Assembly: GCF_001401755.1 (NCBI RefSeq)
Contig: NZ_KQ474103.1
Location: 67,038-131,037, forward strand
Length of the DNA stretch: 64,000 bases
DNA from: Aquimarina longa SW024
GTDB taxonomy: Bacteria > Bacteroidota > Bacteroidia > Flavobacteriales > Flavobacteriaceae
Direction: 5' to 3'
Part shown: positions 18,033 through 26,646 of the stretch, one piece after another
Layout of the letters: each line of letters opens with the position of its first letter
Numbering within the stretch: position 1 is the first letter of the stretch
Position numbers and translations under genes: made by a program
The notes under the pieces: generated by a model
Databases searched by the model: none
Told to the model about the DNA's origin: nothing
Seen by the model: the letters and a program-made list of their open reading frames with translations, nothing else

Positions 18033-18821
18033 TTAAATTCGTTCTTTATGTACTATAGGATAGGATAAGGTAAGTACAACTCCTTTTCCTAATGCGGACT
18101 TATAATCTAGTGTTGCTTTTACTAGAGCAGCTCTACTTTTCATGTTTAATAACCCAGAATTTGACTGAACGGATTTCATATCAAAGCCTACTCCATCATC
18201 TTGGATTTTTATATGTAGTGCATCTGACGTATATTTTAGTTCTACATCCAGAGTAGAAGCTTCTGCATGTTTAATTGTATTAGAGAAAAACTCTTGAATA
18301 ATACGATATAAAATAATTTCATCTTTAGGATTAATGTATATTTCTTCACCAATTACCACTAAAGAAGGAGTTAAAAAATTAAGTTTCTCAAAACGTTTGA
18401 GCTCCACGCTAATAGACTTCTCTAATCCTACATTCTGAATCACCTCATGATTTAGGGTTTTAGATAAACTACGTATCTCTTGGAGACTATCTCCTACTAA
18501 TTTTCGAACATCTTGTAATGATTCTGCTGTTTTCTGATCGATAGAAGTTCCCATAATATTGATTTGCATTACTGCTGTAGATAACAATTGACCAATATTA
18601 TCATGCAACTCCCAACTTACATTTTTAAGCGCTTGTTCTTGGATCTCTATCCGCGATTTAAAAATTTCATCTTCATAACGCTGTTCTGCTTTATGCTTTT
18701 CAAAAATTAATTTATTTTTTCTACGCTGAAAAGCAATAAAAAATATAATACCGAATACCAAAAAAAAGAGAATGATAACAGTAAAATAAATAATTAATAA
18801 GATTTGTTCTTTCGCGAGCAT
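18033..18821 (-). CDS. Sensor histidine kinase (HisKA_3/NarX-like)
   Basis: About 262 residues from the chosen ATG at 18821; an in-frame ATG at 18845 would add eight residues and increase the overlap with the upstream gene. One transmembrane helix (LLIIYFTVIILFFLVF) is followed by a coiled linker and the dimerisation motif ELHDNIGQLL with the phospho-His. The ATPase part shows NTIKHAEAS (N box) and DDGVGFD. There is no periplasmic sensor domain, so sensing is likely by the adjacent membrane protein or within the membrane. It overlaps that gene by 28 bp. Confidence 0.88.
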   Translation of the reverse strand: MLAKEQILLIIYFTVIILFFLVFGIIFFIAFQRRKNKLIFEKHKAEQRYEDEIFKSRIEIQEQALKNVSWELHDNIGQLLSTAVMQINIMGTSIDQKTAESLQDVRKLVGDSLQEIRSLSKTLNHEVIQNVGLEKSISVELKRFEKLNFLTPSLVVIGEEIYINPKDEIILYRIIQEFFSNTIKHAEASTLDVELKYTSDALHIKIQDDGVGFDMKSVQSNSGLLNMKSRAALVKATLDYKSALGKGVVLTLSYPIVHKERI

Positions 18822-19489
18822 ATTATAAAACCTATAGTATAACAAGTATACATAAAAATATTTGCTACAGTCAAAATAATCTTATAAATCTGAACAAATT
18901 CAGGATCTTTAGAATTACTATAATACGAACCATAAATAAAAATTGGGGTTACACTAAGATGAAATATTATTGCCCCTATAGAGACATAGAAAGTAATTGA
19001 CTTGTAAAAAGTTAAAATTTTATCACTTTTAAATATTTCAAAGAAATAAAATATCACGCCTAAAAATATTAAGATTGAGCCAACTATATATATAAAAGAT
19101 GATACTCGTAAAAAAAATGCATCAGTTAAAAACAAACTTACAACACTTCCAACCACATACAATAGAATCATTAAATTCGAGCTTACAATAAACTCTTTTT
19201 TTTTAAAATAATTCCGAAAATAAAAAATATAAAAAGCAAAACTCACTATATAATACAAATTATAAATTGGATAATTATTTTTCTCTAAAAATGTTCCTTT
19301 AAAAAATGAAAAACTTTCAAAATGATAAATACAAACCGTAAACCACCCAAACACAACCTCTACAAATACTGTAATCCAAAGAAAATAAACAAAATATCGA
19401 GTTAAATTATCAACTCGATATTTTGTTATATATATAGCTCCTACAATAGCAGCCATTAATTCTACTATATTTATTATAGCTAAAAACAT
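18794..19489 (-). CDS. Multi-pass membrane protein, unknown function (likely sensor partner)
   Basis: A 231-residue hydrophobic protein with about seven predicted membrane helices separated by short loops. The last helix ends in the basic tail CSRKNKSY. No enzymatic motif is recognised. Its 3' end overlaps the histidine kinase gene, and its start is 2 bp after the stop of the small unknown gene. This tight coupling suggests it supplies or assists the sensor function of the kinase; that role is inferred from context only. Confidence 0.75.
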   Translation of the reverse strand: MFLAIINIVELMAAIVGAIYITKYRVDNLTRYFVYFLWITVFVEVVFGWFTVCIYHFESFSFFKGTFLEKNNYPIYNLYYIVSFAFYIFYFRNYFKKKEFIVSSNLMILLYVVGSVVSLFLTDAFFLRVSSFIYIVGSILIFLGVIFYFFEIFKSDKILTFYKSITFYVSIGAIIFHLSVTPIFIYGSYYSNSKDPEFVQIYKIILTVANIFMYTCYTIGFIICSRKNKSY

Positions 19490-19491
19490 TT

Positions 19492-19905
19492 TTAATAAAA
19501 GAAAGGAGGATTACCTGCTCCACCACCATTATAAGGAGCTATACTATAATTATTTGGTTCGTTAGCCCCTCCTTTCCCTTGCTCGCCTTCGGGTGCTCCT
19601 GCAGGTGCCAAAAATACGGTAGCATACCCTCTATCCATTTTACATTCTTCTTTAGGGTAGGCTCCAAAATAAACTCTAATTCCTGGATTTTTAATCCCTT
19701 GCTTCCTAGATTCTTTTTTTACATATTTAAGATATTGCTTTAATTCCTTAACACTCCAATAAAATTCTCTGGTATCTTCAAACCCTAAACATTTATCGAT
19801 CTCTGGTGTTCTAGTATCGCACCATGCTTTCTGAAGCTCTTTTGCTCGCTCTACAGTAATACATTTTTCAGGTTTTTTCCTCCACTTTGGTAACTTTTTT
19901 CCCAT
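19492..19905 (-). CDS. Small hypothetical protein with glycine-rich tail
   Basis: A 137-residue protein of unknown function. The N-terminal half is basic and soluble-looking (GKKLPKWRKKPEK). A central stretch GIRVYFGAYPKEE leads to RGYATVFLAPAG, followed by a Gly/Asn/Pro-rich tail ending GGGAGNPPFFY. There is no signal peptide or membrane helix. It is the first gene of a tight operon with the membrane protein and kinase. The domain is not one I can name. Confidence 0.65.
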   Translation of the reverse strand: MGKKLPKWRKKPEKCITVERAKELQKAWCDTRTPEIDKCLGFEDTREFYWSVKELKQYLKYVKKESRKQGIKNPGIRVYFGAYPKEECKMDRGYATVFLAPAGAPEGEQGKGGANEPNNYSIAPYNGGGAGNPPFFY

Positions 19906-20230
19906 AACTATGCTTTGTTTATGTTAATAAACGCTAATATATTCAAAAAACGATGTGCAAAGCAAATATCCTCTACCTTTATAATAAAAACAAAAACAAA
20001 AAAAACACCATAATATACTTAAAATCAATTCATTAAAACTAACTCCATAATGACAAAAATAATTAACCAGGGGACTTTCCCCCTGCTATTATAAGGGGAT
20101 TTTATCCCCCATCCCTTATAACTAGCAAAAACTCACTTAATTCTGTATAAAAATCAAAAGAACGCGCTACTAAATTACCAATATATACTATTTTAAAATA
20201 CAAAAGGAATCTGCTTTTTTTAGCACTTCA
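19906..20230. other. 325-bp intergenic region with two GC hairpins
   Basis: Between the unknown gene and the 5-oxoprolinase operon, both on the minus strand. It contains two tight GC hairpins, CAGGGG/CCCCTG at 20068-20085 and GGGGAT/ATCCCC at 20095-20109, which stand out in AT-rich sequence. They may end the pxp transcript, but neither has a U tract. No ORF or clear promoter was seen. Confidence 0.5.
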
Positions 20231-21085
20231 TCAGTTAACAATTCTAAAATTAATTTTTTCACCCATTCTCATTTGTGCTATACTATTAATCGCCGATTCT
20301 GTTAATTGTAAAACACGAGGATATCCTCCTGTGGTTTGACAATCTCTCATTAATACAATTAATGCACCCGAAGGGGTCAACTGTACTGTACCTGGTAATA
20401 CTGGAGATGTCAGTATAGAAGCTATTGAATTTGGTATTTTTTCTTCTAATTGAATCGCCATTCTACTAATCGTTTTAGAAACCGTAAAAGATGAATTTAT
20501 TAGCATTGATTTTTGAGAAGCTGATAGTGTATCAAAATCAGCACCTTTATAAACTGATAACTCACCAGAGTTTGAATCATCCATAGGTGCTGAAATAGTT
20601 GAAAACTGCTCTCTGTACTTCACCGTACTATAATACTCTAAATATTCATTAACTCTTAGGATATAATCATTCGTTATTGACTTATAATATGATCTACTCC
20701 CAAAAGCTATAGGTGTTAAAAAACCGCTCTTTACTCCTACATAACCATACATTTTATTCTTACAAAATGAAAAATTTAAAACATCATTTTTGAATACTCT
20801 GATTTGGTGATACATTTCGACTGGTTTATCATTCAAAAAGGCATCAACACTAGCTCCTGTTAAAGAGATTATTGTTGGTCTTAAAAATTGCAAAACTGGT
20901 GGTTGTAACACCCATTCTATACAAGCGTCATCTTCATCATTATCTAACAATAGATTAGCAAAATTATAGGACATTTGATCCATTGCACCGCTTTTAGGTA
21001 TCCCAAATTTAGAAAAACCAAACCGCCCTTTATCTTGTATGGTAGTACAAAAACCAGGTTTTAATATTTTAACTTCTCCTATCAT
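20231..21085 (-). CDS. pxpC: 5-oxoprolinase subunit C (PxpC/KipA)
   Basis: Subunit of the ATP-dependent bacterial 5-oxoprolinase, which opens pyroglutamate to glutamate. The 284-residue protein is of the biotin-dependent carboxyltransferase-like (KipA/AHS2) family: it starts ILKPGFCTTIQDKGRFGFSKFGI and contains GAMDQMSY, LTGASVDAFLND and, near the end, the PRVLQLTES segment. The start overlaps pxpB by 4 bp. In Bacillus the paralogue KipA antagonises a kinase inhibitor; that role is not implied here. Confidence 0.93.
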   Translation of the reverse strand: MIGEVKILKPGFCTTIQDKGRFGFSKFGIPKSGAMDQMSYNFANLLLDNDEDDACIEWVLQPPVLQFLRPTIISLTGASVDAFLNDKPVEMYHQIRVFKNDVLNFSFCKNKMYGYVGVKSGFLTPIAFGSRSYYKSITNDYILRVNEYLEYYSTVKYREQFSTISAPMDDSNSGELSVYKGADFDTLSASQKSMLINSSFTVSKTISRMAIQLEEKIPNSIASILTSPVLPGTVQLTPSGALIVLMRDCQTTGGYPRVLQLTESAINSIAQMRMGEKINFRIVN

Positions 21086-21807
21086 ATTGATATAGATTTT
21101 GGAATATACTTACCACTTATCACATCAGATTTTATAGCGTTATATTCTTGTTCTTCTATCGATATAAACTGAACAACATCTCCTGAAGAGATGAAGCAAC
21201 ATTCTTCTACACTAGGTTTAAAAAAATCTATTGGAGACATTCCTATCACATGCCAACCACCAGGACTATCTATAGGGTATACTCCTGTCTGATTTCCTCC
21301 GATTGCCACTGATCCTTTTTTTACACTTAAAGAAGGTGTTGTTTTTCTAGCCATCTGTAACTGGGAATCTAAACCTCCTAGATATAAAAACCCAGGTAAA
21401 AAACCAATAAAATAAACTGTATAAAATGGAGTAGTATGCAAAGTTACCACTTCATCTATTGTAAGTGATTTACTTTCTGAAAACTCTTTTAAATCCGATG
21501 CAAGAGACAGTGAATAACAAACCGGAATTTTCCAAAGTTTGTTTTTTAAAACTACATTTTCATTTTTGGAATCATATATCGATTTCAATTCAAAAATACT
21601 ACTATAAATATCCTCTATAGCTAAGGTATAAAGAACTAATAATGAGTTATATCCAACTACTACCTCAACAATCAATTTATCATAAAAAGACTCTATTGAT
21701 TTTTTATACAAAAGTAAATCATGAAGGGTATTTTTATCTATTCCTGAAGGCCATTCTATTAAAATTGTTTTCTCAGAATATCTTTTATATTGCAATTCAT
21801 ATTTCAT
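21082..21807 (-). CDS. pxpB: 5-oxoprolinase subunit B (PxpB/KipI)
   Basis: A 241-residue AHS1/KipI-family subunit. The diagnostic C-terminal block is present: GFLPGFLYLGGLD, then GSVAIGGNQTGVYPIDSPGGWHVIG separated by the expected residues. It overlaps pxpC by 4 bp and follows pxpA by 10 bp, so all three subunits should be made together. The N-terminal region is poorly conserved, as usual in this family. Confidence 0.93.
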   Translation of the reverse strand: MKYELQYKRYSEKTILIEWPSGIDKNTLHDLLLYKKSIESFYDKLIVEVVVGYNSLLVLYTLAIEDIYSSIFELKSIYDSKNENVVLKNKLWKIPVCYSLSLASDLKEFSESKSLTIDEVVTLHTTPFYTVYFIGFLPGFLYLGGLDSQLQMARKTTPSLSVKKGSVAIGGNQTGVYPIDSPGGWHVIGMSPIDFFKPSVEECCFISSGDVVQFISIEEQEYNAIKSDVISGKYIPKSISI

Positions 21808-21817
21808 AAATCCCTCG

Positions 21818-22543
21818 TTACATTAAGCCTAAACTTAAAAATTCAGTATACAAATATTTTAAAATATGAACCGATTTTGGATTATCACCATGAACACATA
21901 TCGTATCAAAAAAAATCGGTAACTCTTCCTCTTCCCTAGTTACTACTTTTCCTTCAGAAACCATTTTTAAGACATGCTGAAATACAGTTCTTGGATTTGT
22001 CAATACCGCATCATTCTCTAACCGAGAGACTAATGTTAAATCTTTATTATAATTACGATCCGCAAAAACTTCATGCTTTACTTCTAAATCTTTATCACTA
22101 AGGTAAGACAATTTTGAATTACACGAAGTAATTAAAATCAAACTTCTATCGACATTTTTTACAGATTCAATAATTGAACAAGCTACTTTCTCATCTACGA
22201 CGGCTGTATTATAAAGTGCTCCATGTGGTTTTACATGATGTAGTTTTGCTCCTGCTTTTTCTGTATAAAATTTTACTAGCTGAATTTGCTCTGTTATTGT
22301 TTTTACTAAATCTTTATGTGGCATATTCATCTTAGCTCTACCAAAATTTTCTTGATCTGGATATGATGGATGTGCTCCAATTTTCACATCGTGATCAATC
22401 GCCATCTGAATGGTTTTTTGGATTATTTTTTCATTGCCTGCATGACTCCCACATGCAATATTACACCATGAAATATAAGGCATGATTTCTTTATCAAACC
22501 CTGCTTCTTCTCCTACATCTGCATTAAGAATAATTTCCCTCAT
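21818..22543 (-). CDS. pxpA: 5-oxoprolinase subunit A (PxpA, LamB/YcsF family)
   Basis: A 241-residue LamB/YcsF protein with the expected start LNADVGEEAGFDKEIMPY, the metal-site-like NIACGSHAGN and later HVKPHGALYN. It provides the hydrolytic part of the ATP-dependent 5-oxoprolinase with PxpB and PxpC. It lies 25 bp after the Nramp-like transporter gene, which suggests uptake and breakdown of 5-oxoproline or a related compound are co-expressed. Confidence 0.94.
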   Translation of the reverse strand: MREIILNADVGEEAGFDKEIMPYISWCNIACGSHAGNEKIIQKTIQMAIDHDVKIGAHPSYPDQENFGRAKMNMPHKDLVKTITEQIQLVKFYTEKAGAKLHHVKPHGALYNTAVVDEKVACSIIESVKNVDRSLILITSCNSKLSYLSDKDLEVKHEVFADRNYNKDLTLVSRLENDAVLTNPRTVFQHVLKMVSEGKVVTREEEELPIFFDTICVHGDNPKSVHILKYLYTEFLSLGLM

Positions 22544-22568
22544 ATTCCTACATTATTTTTTTATATTC

Positions 22569-23783
22569 TTACAAACTCTGAATTACTTTCCAGATCCCTT
22601 TAAACCCTAAAAAACAAGTTATAATCAGGATAAAAACTCCTATGAGATTTTGTCTCCAAGTATTGGTATATTTACCTAATATATTTTGCTGATTCATTAC
22701 CCATAAAAGAAAAGTTGCTATTACAGGTAAAAGAAGTCCGTTTGCAATCTGTGCAAATCGAATAATCACTATTGATTTTATATCTAAAGAAGAGAATATA
22801 ACTCCTAACAAAAGAATAAACATCCATACTGCTCTAAACGATTTACTTTTCAGTCCTTTTTTCCAACCTAAACATCCTTTTACTACGTAAGCAGCTGCTA
22901 AAGGTGCTGTAATTGCCGAAGTAATTCCTGCTGCAAATAAGCCTATAGATAATACGTATTTTGCAACTGAGCCAAAAACTGGCTCTAGTCCTTTTGCTAA
23001 ATCAGCAGCATTATTGACTTCTGTTTCTTGTATTGCTGCTCCAGCAACAATAATTGCCATAGATACTACTCCTCCTAGGATTATAGCGACAATAGTATCT
23101 TTTTTTGCTTCTGGCAAGTCTTCTGTAGATTTCCATTTTTCACTAACGATAGATGCATGCAAAAAGAGGTTATACGGAACAACGGTAGTTCCTATTAACC
23201 CTACAATTGTAAGTACATTATCTACTGAAAAATCGGGTACAAATCCCTTAAAAAGCATCGAGATATCTGGTTTTGTTACTATAGCAGTTACTATAAAAGC
23301 AATACTCATTAATAATACGAGTACAATAAGACTTCGTTCTAAAACCTTATAGTTACCTATGTACAAGAGTATAAAAGCAATTATACCTATCCCCATACTT
23401 AGATATCCTTTTGGAATACTACTAACTCCTTCTGTGGATTCTAGAATTGTAGATATCCCTAATACTCCTCCACTAATATTACCTGCCTCGTAGGCTGCAT
23501 TACCAATAAAAATAGCTGATAATATCAATGCTATAAGAATCCCTCTTATAATTTTATTATCGAATTGAGATTTTAATACCTCACTTAATCCTCTTTGGGT
23601 AACTACTCCTAATCGTGCTGCCATTTCTTGCAAAACAATACAAGAAATAATCGATAGTACTAGTGCCCATAGTAGTGAATACCCAAACTGTACTCCTGCT
23701 AATGTACAGACGGTTACGGTACCTGGTCCTATAAAAGCAGCAGTTACCCACGTCCCTGGTCCTATATTAAAAAACTTCTTCAT
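22569..23783 (-). CDS. Nramp-fold transporter lacking the metal-binding motif
   Basis: A 404-residue inner-membrane protein with about eleven helices. It aligns with Nramp at GPGTWVTAAF and AGVQFGYSLLW, but the helix-1 DPGN metal motif is GPGT (residues 19-22) and the helix-6 MPHN motif is VPYN (202-205). The Asp, Asn and Met that bind Mn or Fe in true Nramps are thus absent. A YcsG-type gene of this kind is often linked to pxp genes. It may import an organic substrate, such as 5-oxoproline, but that is inference. The upstream gene stops at the base before its start. Confidence 0.85.
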   Translation of the reverse strand: MKKFFNIGPGTWVTAAFIGPGTVTVCTLAGVQFGYSLLWALVLSIISCIVLQEMAARLGVVTQRGLSEVLKSQFDNKIIRGILIALILSAIFIGNAAYEAGNISGGVLGISTILESTEGVSSIPKGYLSMGIGIIAFILLYIGNYKVLERSLIVLVLLMSIAFIVTAIVTKPDISMLFKGFVPDFSVDNVLTIVGLIGTTVVPYNLFLHASIVSEKWKSTEDLPEAKKDTIVAIILGGVVSMAIIVAGAAIQETEVNNAADLAKGLEPVFGSVAKYVLSIGLFAAGITSAITAPLAAAYVVKGCLGWKKGLKSKSFRAVWMFILLLGVIFSSLDIKSIVIIRFAQIANGLLLPVIATFLLWVMNQQNILGKYTNTWRQNLIGVFILIITCFLGFKGIWKVIQSL

Positions 23784-24917
23784 CTATTTTCTATTAATAT
23801 CTAATGTGTAAATGGCAAATGATCCTAACCAATGCCCTCCTTCATAACTATCTCCTACTAGATTAGGTAGAGAATAGTTTACATGCATATTTGCAATAGA
23901 AAAAAGGTGGGTATATTCTTTATATTGTTTTGCTAATCCATATAACACCCATGCTCTACTAAAATTAAGTCCATCTAGATGGACTAATTTACCATCTGTA
24001 CGATCAGATACTTCTCCTACTGCAATTGTGAAGTTTTTAGCGTTAAGCTGAGGCATAAAATCAGATATCCAACCATCAAACTCTTCTTTACTTAATATTC
24101 TTCTCATGATATCTATTTCTTCAAAACATGGAGATAAAAAATCATAACCGCTAGGCTCCCACTCTATCGGACATTTTTTATCATGGAGATAAAATTCTCT
24201 TGCTCTAGTTTCAATAAGTGATTTCAATTCTTGATTTCCTACAACATTAGCATAATCCCATGCAAAGGATAGCCCAAAAGCTGTATTCGTATGTTCTCCT
24301 ACTCGTATAGGGTATTTTAATTTTGGTAAAAAATCAATATACCTCTGAACAATAATAGCTGTTAGAGGTTGTAAGTTTTGTTCTAACTCTCTAGCCAAAG
24401 GATTATCCCATGTATGCAATTCTTCTGCTAGTTTAAGCAACCAAGCCCAACCATATGTTCTCTCATATGATTTATTATGCTTTTCATTAAAGTATGCTAT
24501 TTCTATTGCTATATTTTCTTTAGAGATATTTTGAAGTAGTTTCGCTGTTGCTTCTTCTTTCTTTTCTAGATTAGGGAAGTTTTTCAAAAGTTTTATTAAT
24601 GACCAATGCCCGTGAACTGAAGAATGCCAGTCAAAACAACCATAAAATGCAGGATGTAACTCATGTGGTTCTCCTATATTCTCTTTTCTTCCTAAAGTTT
24701 GCCCTAACTTATTAGGGTATTCTACTTGTAAACATGCTAAAGGAAGCTCTGCTAATGTATTTGCATGTTTTATTGTAAGCCTTAAGGGTTCCTCTATAGG
24801 GGTATCATTTTTTTGTTTTTTCGCTTTTTCTGAAGCTACTTCTCTGGTTTTCAAATTATCATTGCAGCCAAAAAAAATAGCTATCAAAAGAAAAAAAAGT
24901 ATTCGATACATAATCAA
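23784..24917 (-). CDS. DUF2891 lipoprotein
   Basis: A 377-residue protein with a lipoprotein signal (FFLLIAIFFGC, cysteine about residue 18), so it is likely anchored in an envelope membrane. The body matches the DUF2891 pattern: HPAFYGCFDWHSSVHGHWSL, then ERTYGWAWLLKLAEEL and, near the end, YEGGHWLGSFA. The many His, Trp and Asp residues and the all-helical look suggest an alpha/alpha-barrel, but no enzymatic role is established. It ends at 23784, next to the Nramp-like start, and heads this five-gene operon, so its product may feed the 5-oxoproline pathway. Confidence 0.85.
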   Translation of the reverse strand: MIMYRILFFLLIAIFFGCNDNLKTREVASEKAKKQKNDTPIEEPLRLTIKHANTLAELPLACLQVEYPNKLGQTLGRKENIGEPHELHPAFYGCFDWHSSVHGHWSLIKLLKNFPNLEKKEEATAKLLQNISKENIAIEIAYFNEKHNKSYERTYGWAWLLKLAEELHTWDNPLARELEQNLQPLTAIIVQRYIDFLPKLKYPIRVGEHTNTAFGLSFAWDYANVVGNQELKSLIETRAREFYLHDKKCPIEWEPSGYDFLSPCFEEIDIMRRILSKEEFDGWISDFMPQLNAKNFTIAVGEVSDRTDGKLVHLDGLNFSRAWVLYGLAKQYKEYTHLFSIANMHVNYSLPNLVGDSYEGGHWLGSFAIYTLDINRK

Positions 24918-25012
24918 TATTTAGAATTTACCTCTCTAAAATATTAATTTCTTAAAATATCTTATACACATTGTTAATAACAACAGAGAATAGTTTATAA
25001 AATCTATGCTAG

Positions 25013-26551
25013 TTAGCCCAACCAACCGTCACGATCCAAACTACGATATTGTATTGCTTCTGAAATATGGTCACCTTGTATAAGTTCAACTCCTTCTAAA
25101 TCAGCAATAGTCCTTGATACTTTAAGAATACGATCATATGCTCTAGCAGAAAGATGTAAGCGTTCCATGGCAGTTTTTAACAACTCTTTTGAGTTTATAT
25201 CTAATGCACAATGTTCTCTTATTTGCTTTACTCCCATCTGTGCATTATAATGAATCGTAGATAAGGTTTCAAATCTGTGTGTTTGAATCTCTCTAGCTGC
25301 AATGACTCTCTTTCTTATCTCTACACTCGATTCTCCTCTTTGTTCTTCACTCAATTTATCAAAGGGCACAGGAGTAACTTCAATATGAATATCTATTCTA
25401 TCCAATAGAGGTCCTGATATTTTACTGAGGTAGCGTTGCATCTCTGCAGGGGAAGAGGTCACTGGTGCATTAGGGTCATTAAAATATCCTCCAGGGCTAG
25501 GATTCATACTAGCAACCAACATAAAACTAGATGGGTAGGTTACGGTAAACTTGGCTCTTGATATGGTTACTTCTCTATCTTCTAAGGGTTGTCGCATCAC
25601 TTCTAACACATCTCTCTTAAATTCGGGTAACTCATCTAAAAACAAAACTCCATTGTGTGACAAAGATATTTCTCCTGGTTGTGGATAACTCCCTCCACCT
25701 ACTAATGCCACATTTGATATCGTGTGATGAGGGCTACGGAAAGGGCGTTGTGCCATAAGTCCTACATGATCTTTGATACGCCCTACTACACTATGTATTT
25801 TTGTAGTTTCTAAAGCTTCTTGCAATGACATTGGAGGTAAAATACTTGGTAGTCTTTTACTTATCATTGTTTTCCCACTTCCTGGTGGGCCTACTAGAAT
25901 TATATTATGCCCTCCAGCAGCAGCTATTTCCATACATCGTTTTATACTTTCTTGTCCTTTTACATCTGCAAAATCAAACTCTGGATTGTCTAGCGCTGTA
26001 TAAAATTCCTCTCTGGTATCAACTATAGTGGGTTCTAATATTCCTTTTTCATCAAAAAAATCAATAACTTCTTTGATGTTATCTACTCCGTAAACTTCTA
26101 AATTATCGACTATTGCTGCTTCTTTAGCATTCTGCTTAGGAAGTATAAATCCCTTGAATCCTTCTTCTCTTGCTTTAATTGCAATGGGCAATGCTCCTTT
26201 TATAGGCTGTAAACTCCCGTCTAAGGATAGTTCTCCCATTATTAAATATTCAGAAATCTCCTTTCCTTTAATCTGAGAGCTTGCAGCAAGAATCCCTAAA
26301 GCTAAGGTAAGATCGTATGCCGAGCCTTCTTTTCTTAAATCTGCAGGAGCCATATTAATTGTAATCTTTTTTCCGGGTAGTTTATAGCCATTGTTTTGTA
26401 ATGCTGCTGCAATACGGTAACTACTTTCTCGTATGGCATTATCTGGCAAACCTACAAGGTGATACCCTATCCCTTTATCAATATTAACTTCGACTGTAAT
26501 AGATGTAGCCTCAACTCCAAAAACAGCACTCCCAAAAACTTTTATAAGCAT
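25013..26551 (-). CDS. comM: ComM/YifB-family Mg-chelatase-like AAA+ ATPase
   Basis: A 512-residue hexameric helicase-like ATPase; in Vibrio and others ComM promotes branch migration during natural transformation. The N-terminal S5-like domain starts VFGSAVFGVEA. The AAA+ domain has Walker A GPPGSGKTMISKRLP, FRSPHHTISNVALVGGG and Walker B LFLDELPEF, followed by the sensor segment SMNPSPGGYF. The C-terminal Mg-chelatase domain ends YRSLDRDGWLG. A promoter-like TATGTTTG lies 22 bp before the start. Confidence 0.92.
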   Translation of the reverse strand: MLIKVFGSAVFGVEATSITVEVNIDKGIGYHLVGLPDNAIRESSYRIAAALQNNGYKLPGKKITINMAPADLRKEGSAYDLTLALGILAASSQIKGKEISEYLIMGELSLDGSLQPIKGALPIAIKAREEGFKGFILPKQNAKEAAIVDNLEVYGVDNIKEVIDFFDEKGILEPTIVDTREEFYTALDNPEFDFADVKGQESIKRCMEIAAAGGHNIILVGPPGSGKTMISKRLPSILPPMSLQEALETTKIHSVVGRIKDHVGLMAQRPFRSPHHTISNVALVGGGSYPQPGEISLSHNGVLFLDELPEFKRDVLEVMRQPLEDREVTISRAKFTVTYPSSFMLVASMNPSPGGYFNDPNAPVTSSPAEMQRYLSKISGPLLDRIDIHIEVTPVPFDKLSEEQRGESSVEIRKRVIAAREIQTHRFETLSTIHYNAQMGVKQIREHCALDINSKELLKTAMERLHLSARAYDRILKVSRTIADLEGVELIQGDHISEAIQYRSLDRDGWLG

Positions 26552-26572
26552 ATCTTATGTTTTGTGTATATA

Positions 26573-26580
26573 CAAACATA
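26573..26580 (-). promoter_or_regulatory. Flavobacterial -7 promoter element before comM
   Basis: On the minus strand TATGTTTG matches the TAnnTTTG consensus known for Bacteroidota. It ends 22 bp upstream of the comM start codon at 26551. No convincing TTG -33 box was seen at the usual spacing. Confidence 0.5.
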
Positions 26581-26646
26581 AGAACTATGAGTTTTAAAAA
26601 ATGAAACTGGTATTTTGTATAGGGAAGTATAAAAACTTAAAAAAAA

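Noticed and set aside
22569..23783. Straight Mn/Fe Nramp transporter call
   Set aside because: The metal-binding Asp, Asn and Met are replaced, so metal transport cannot be assumed.
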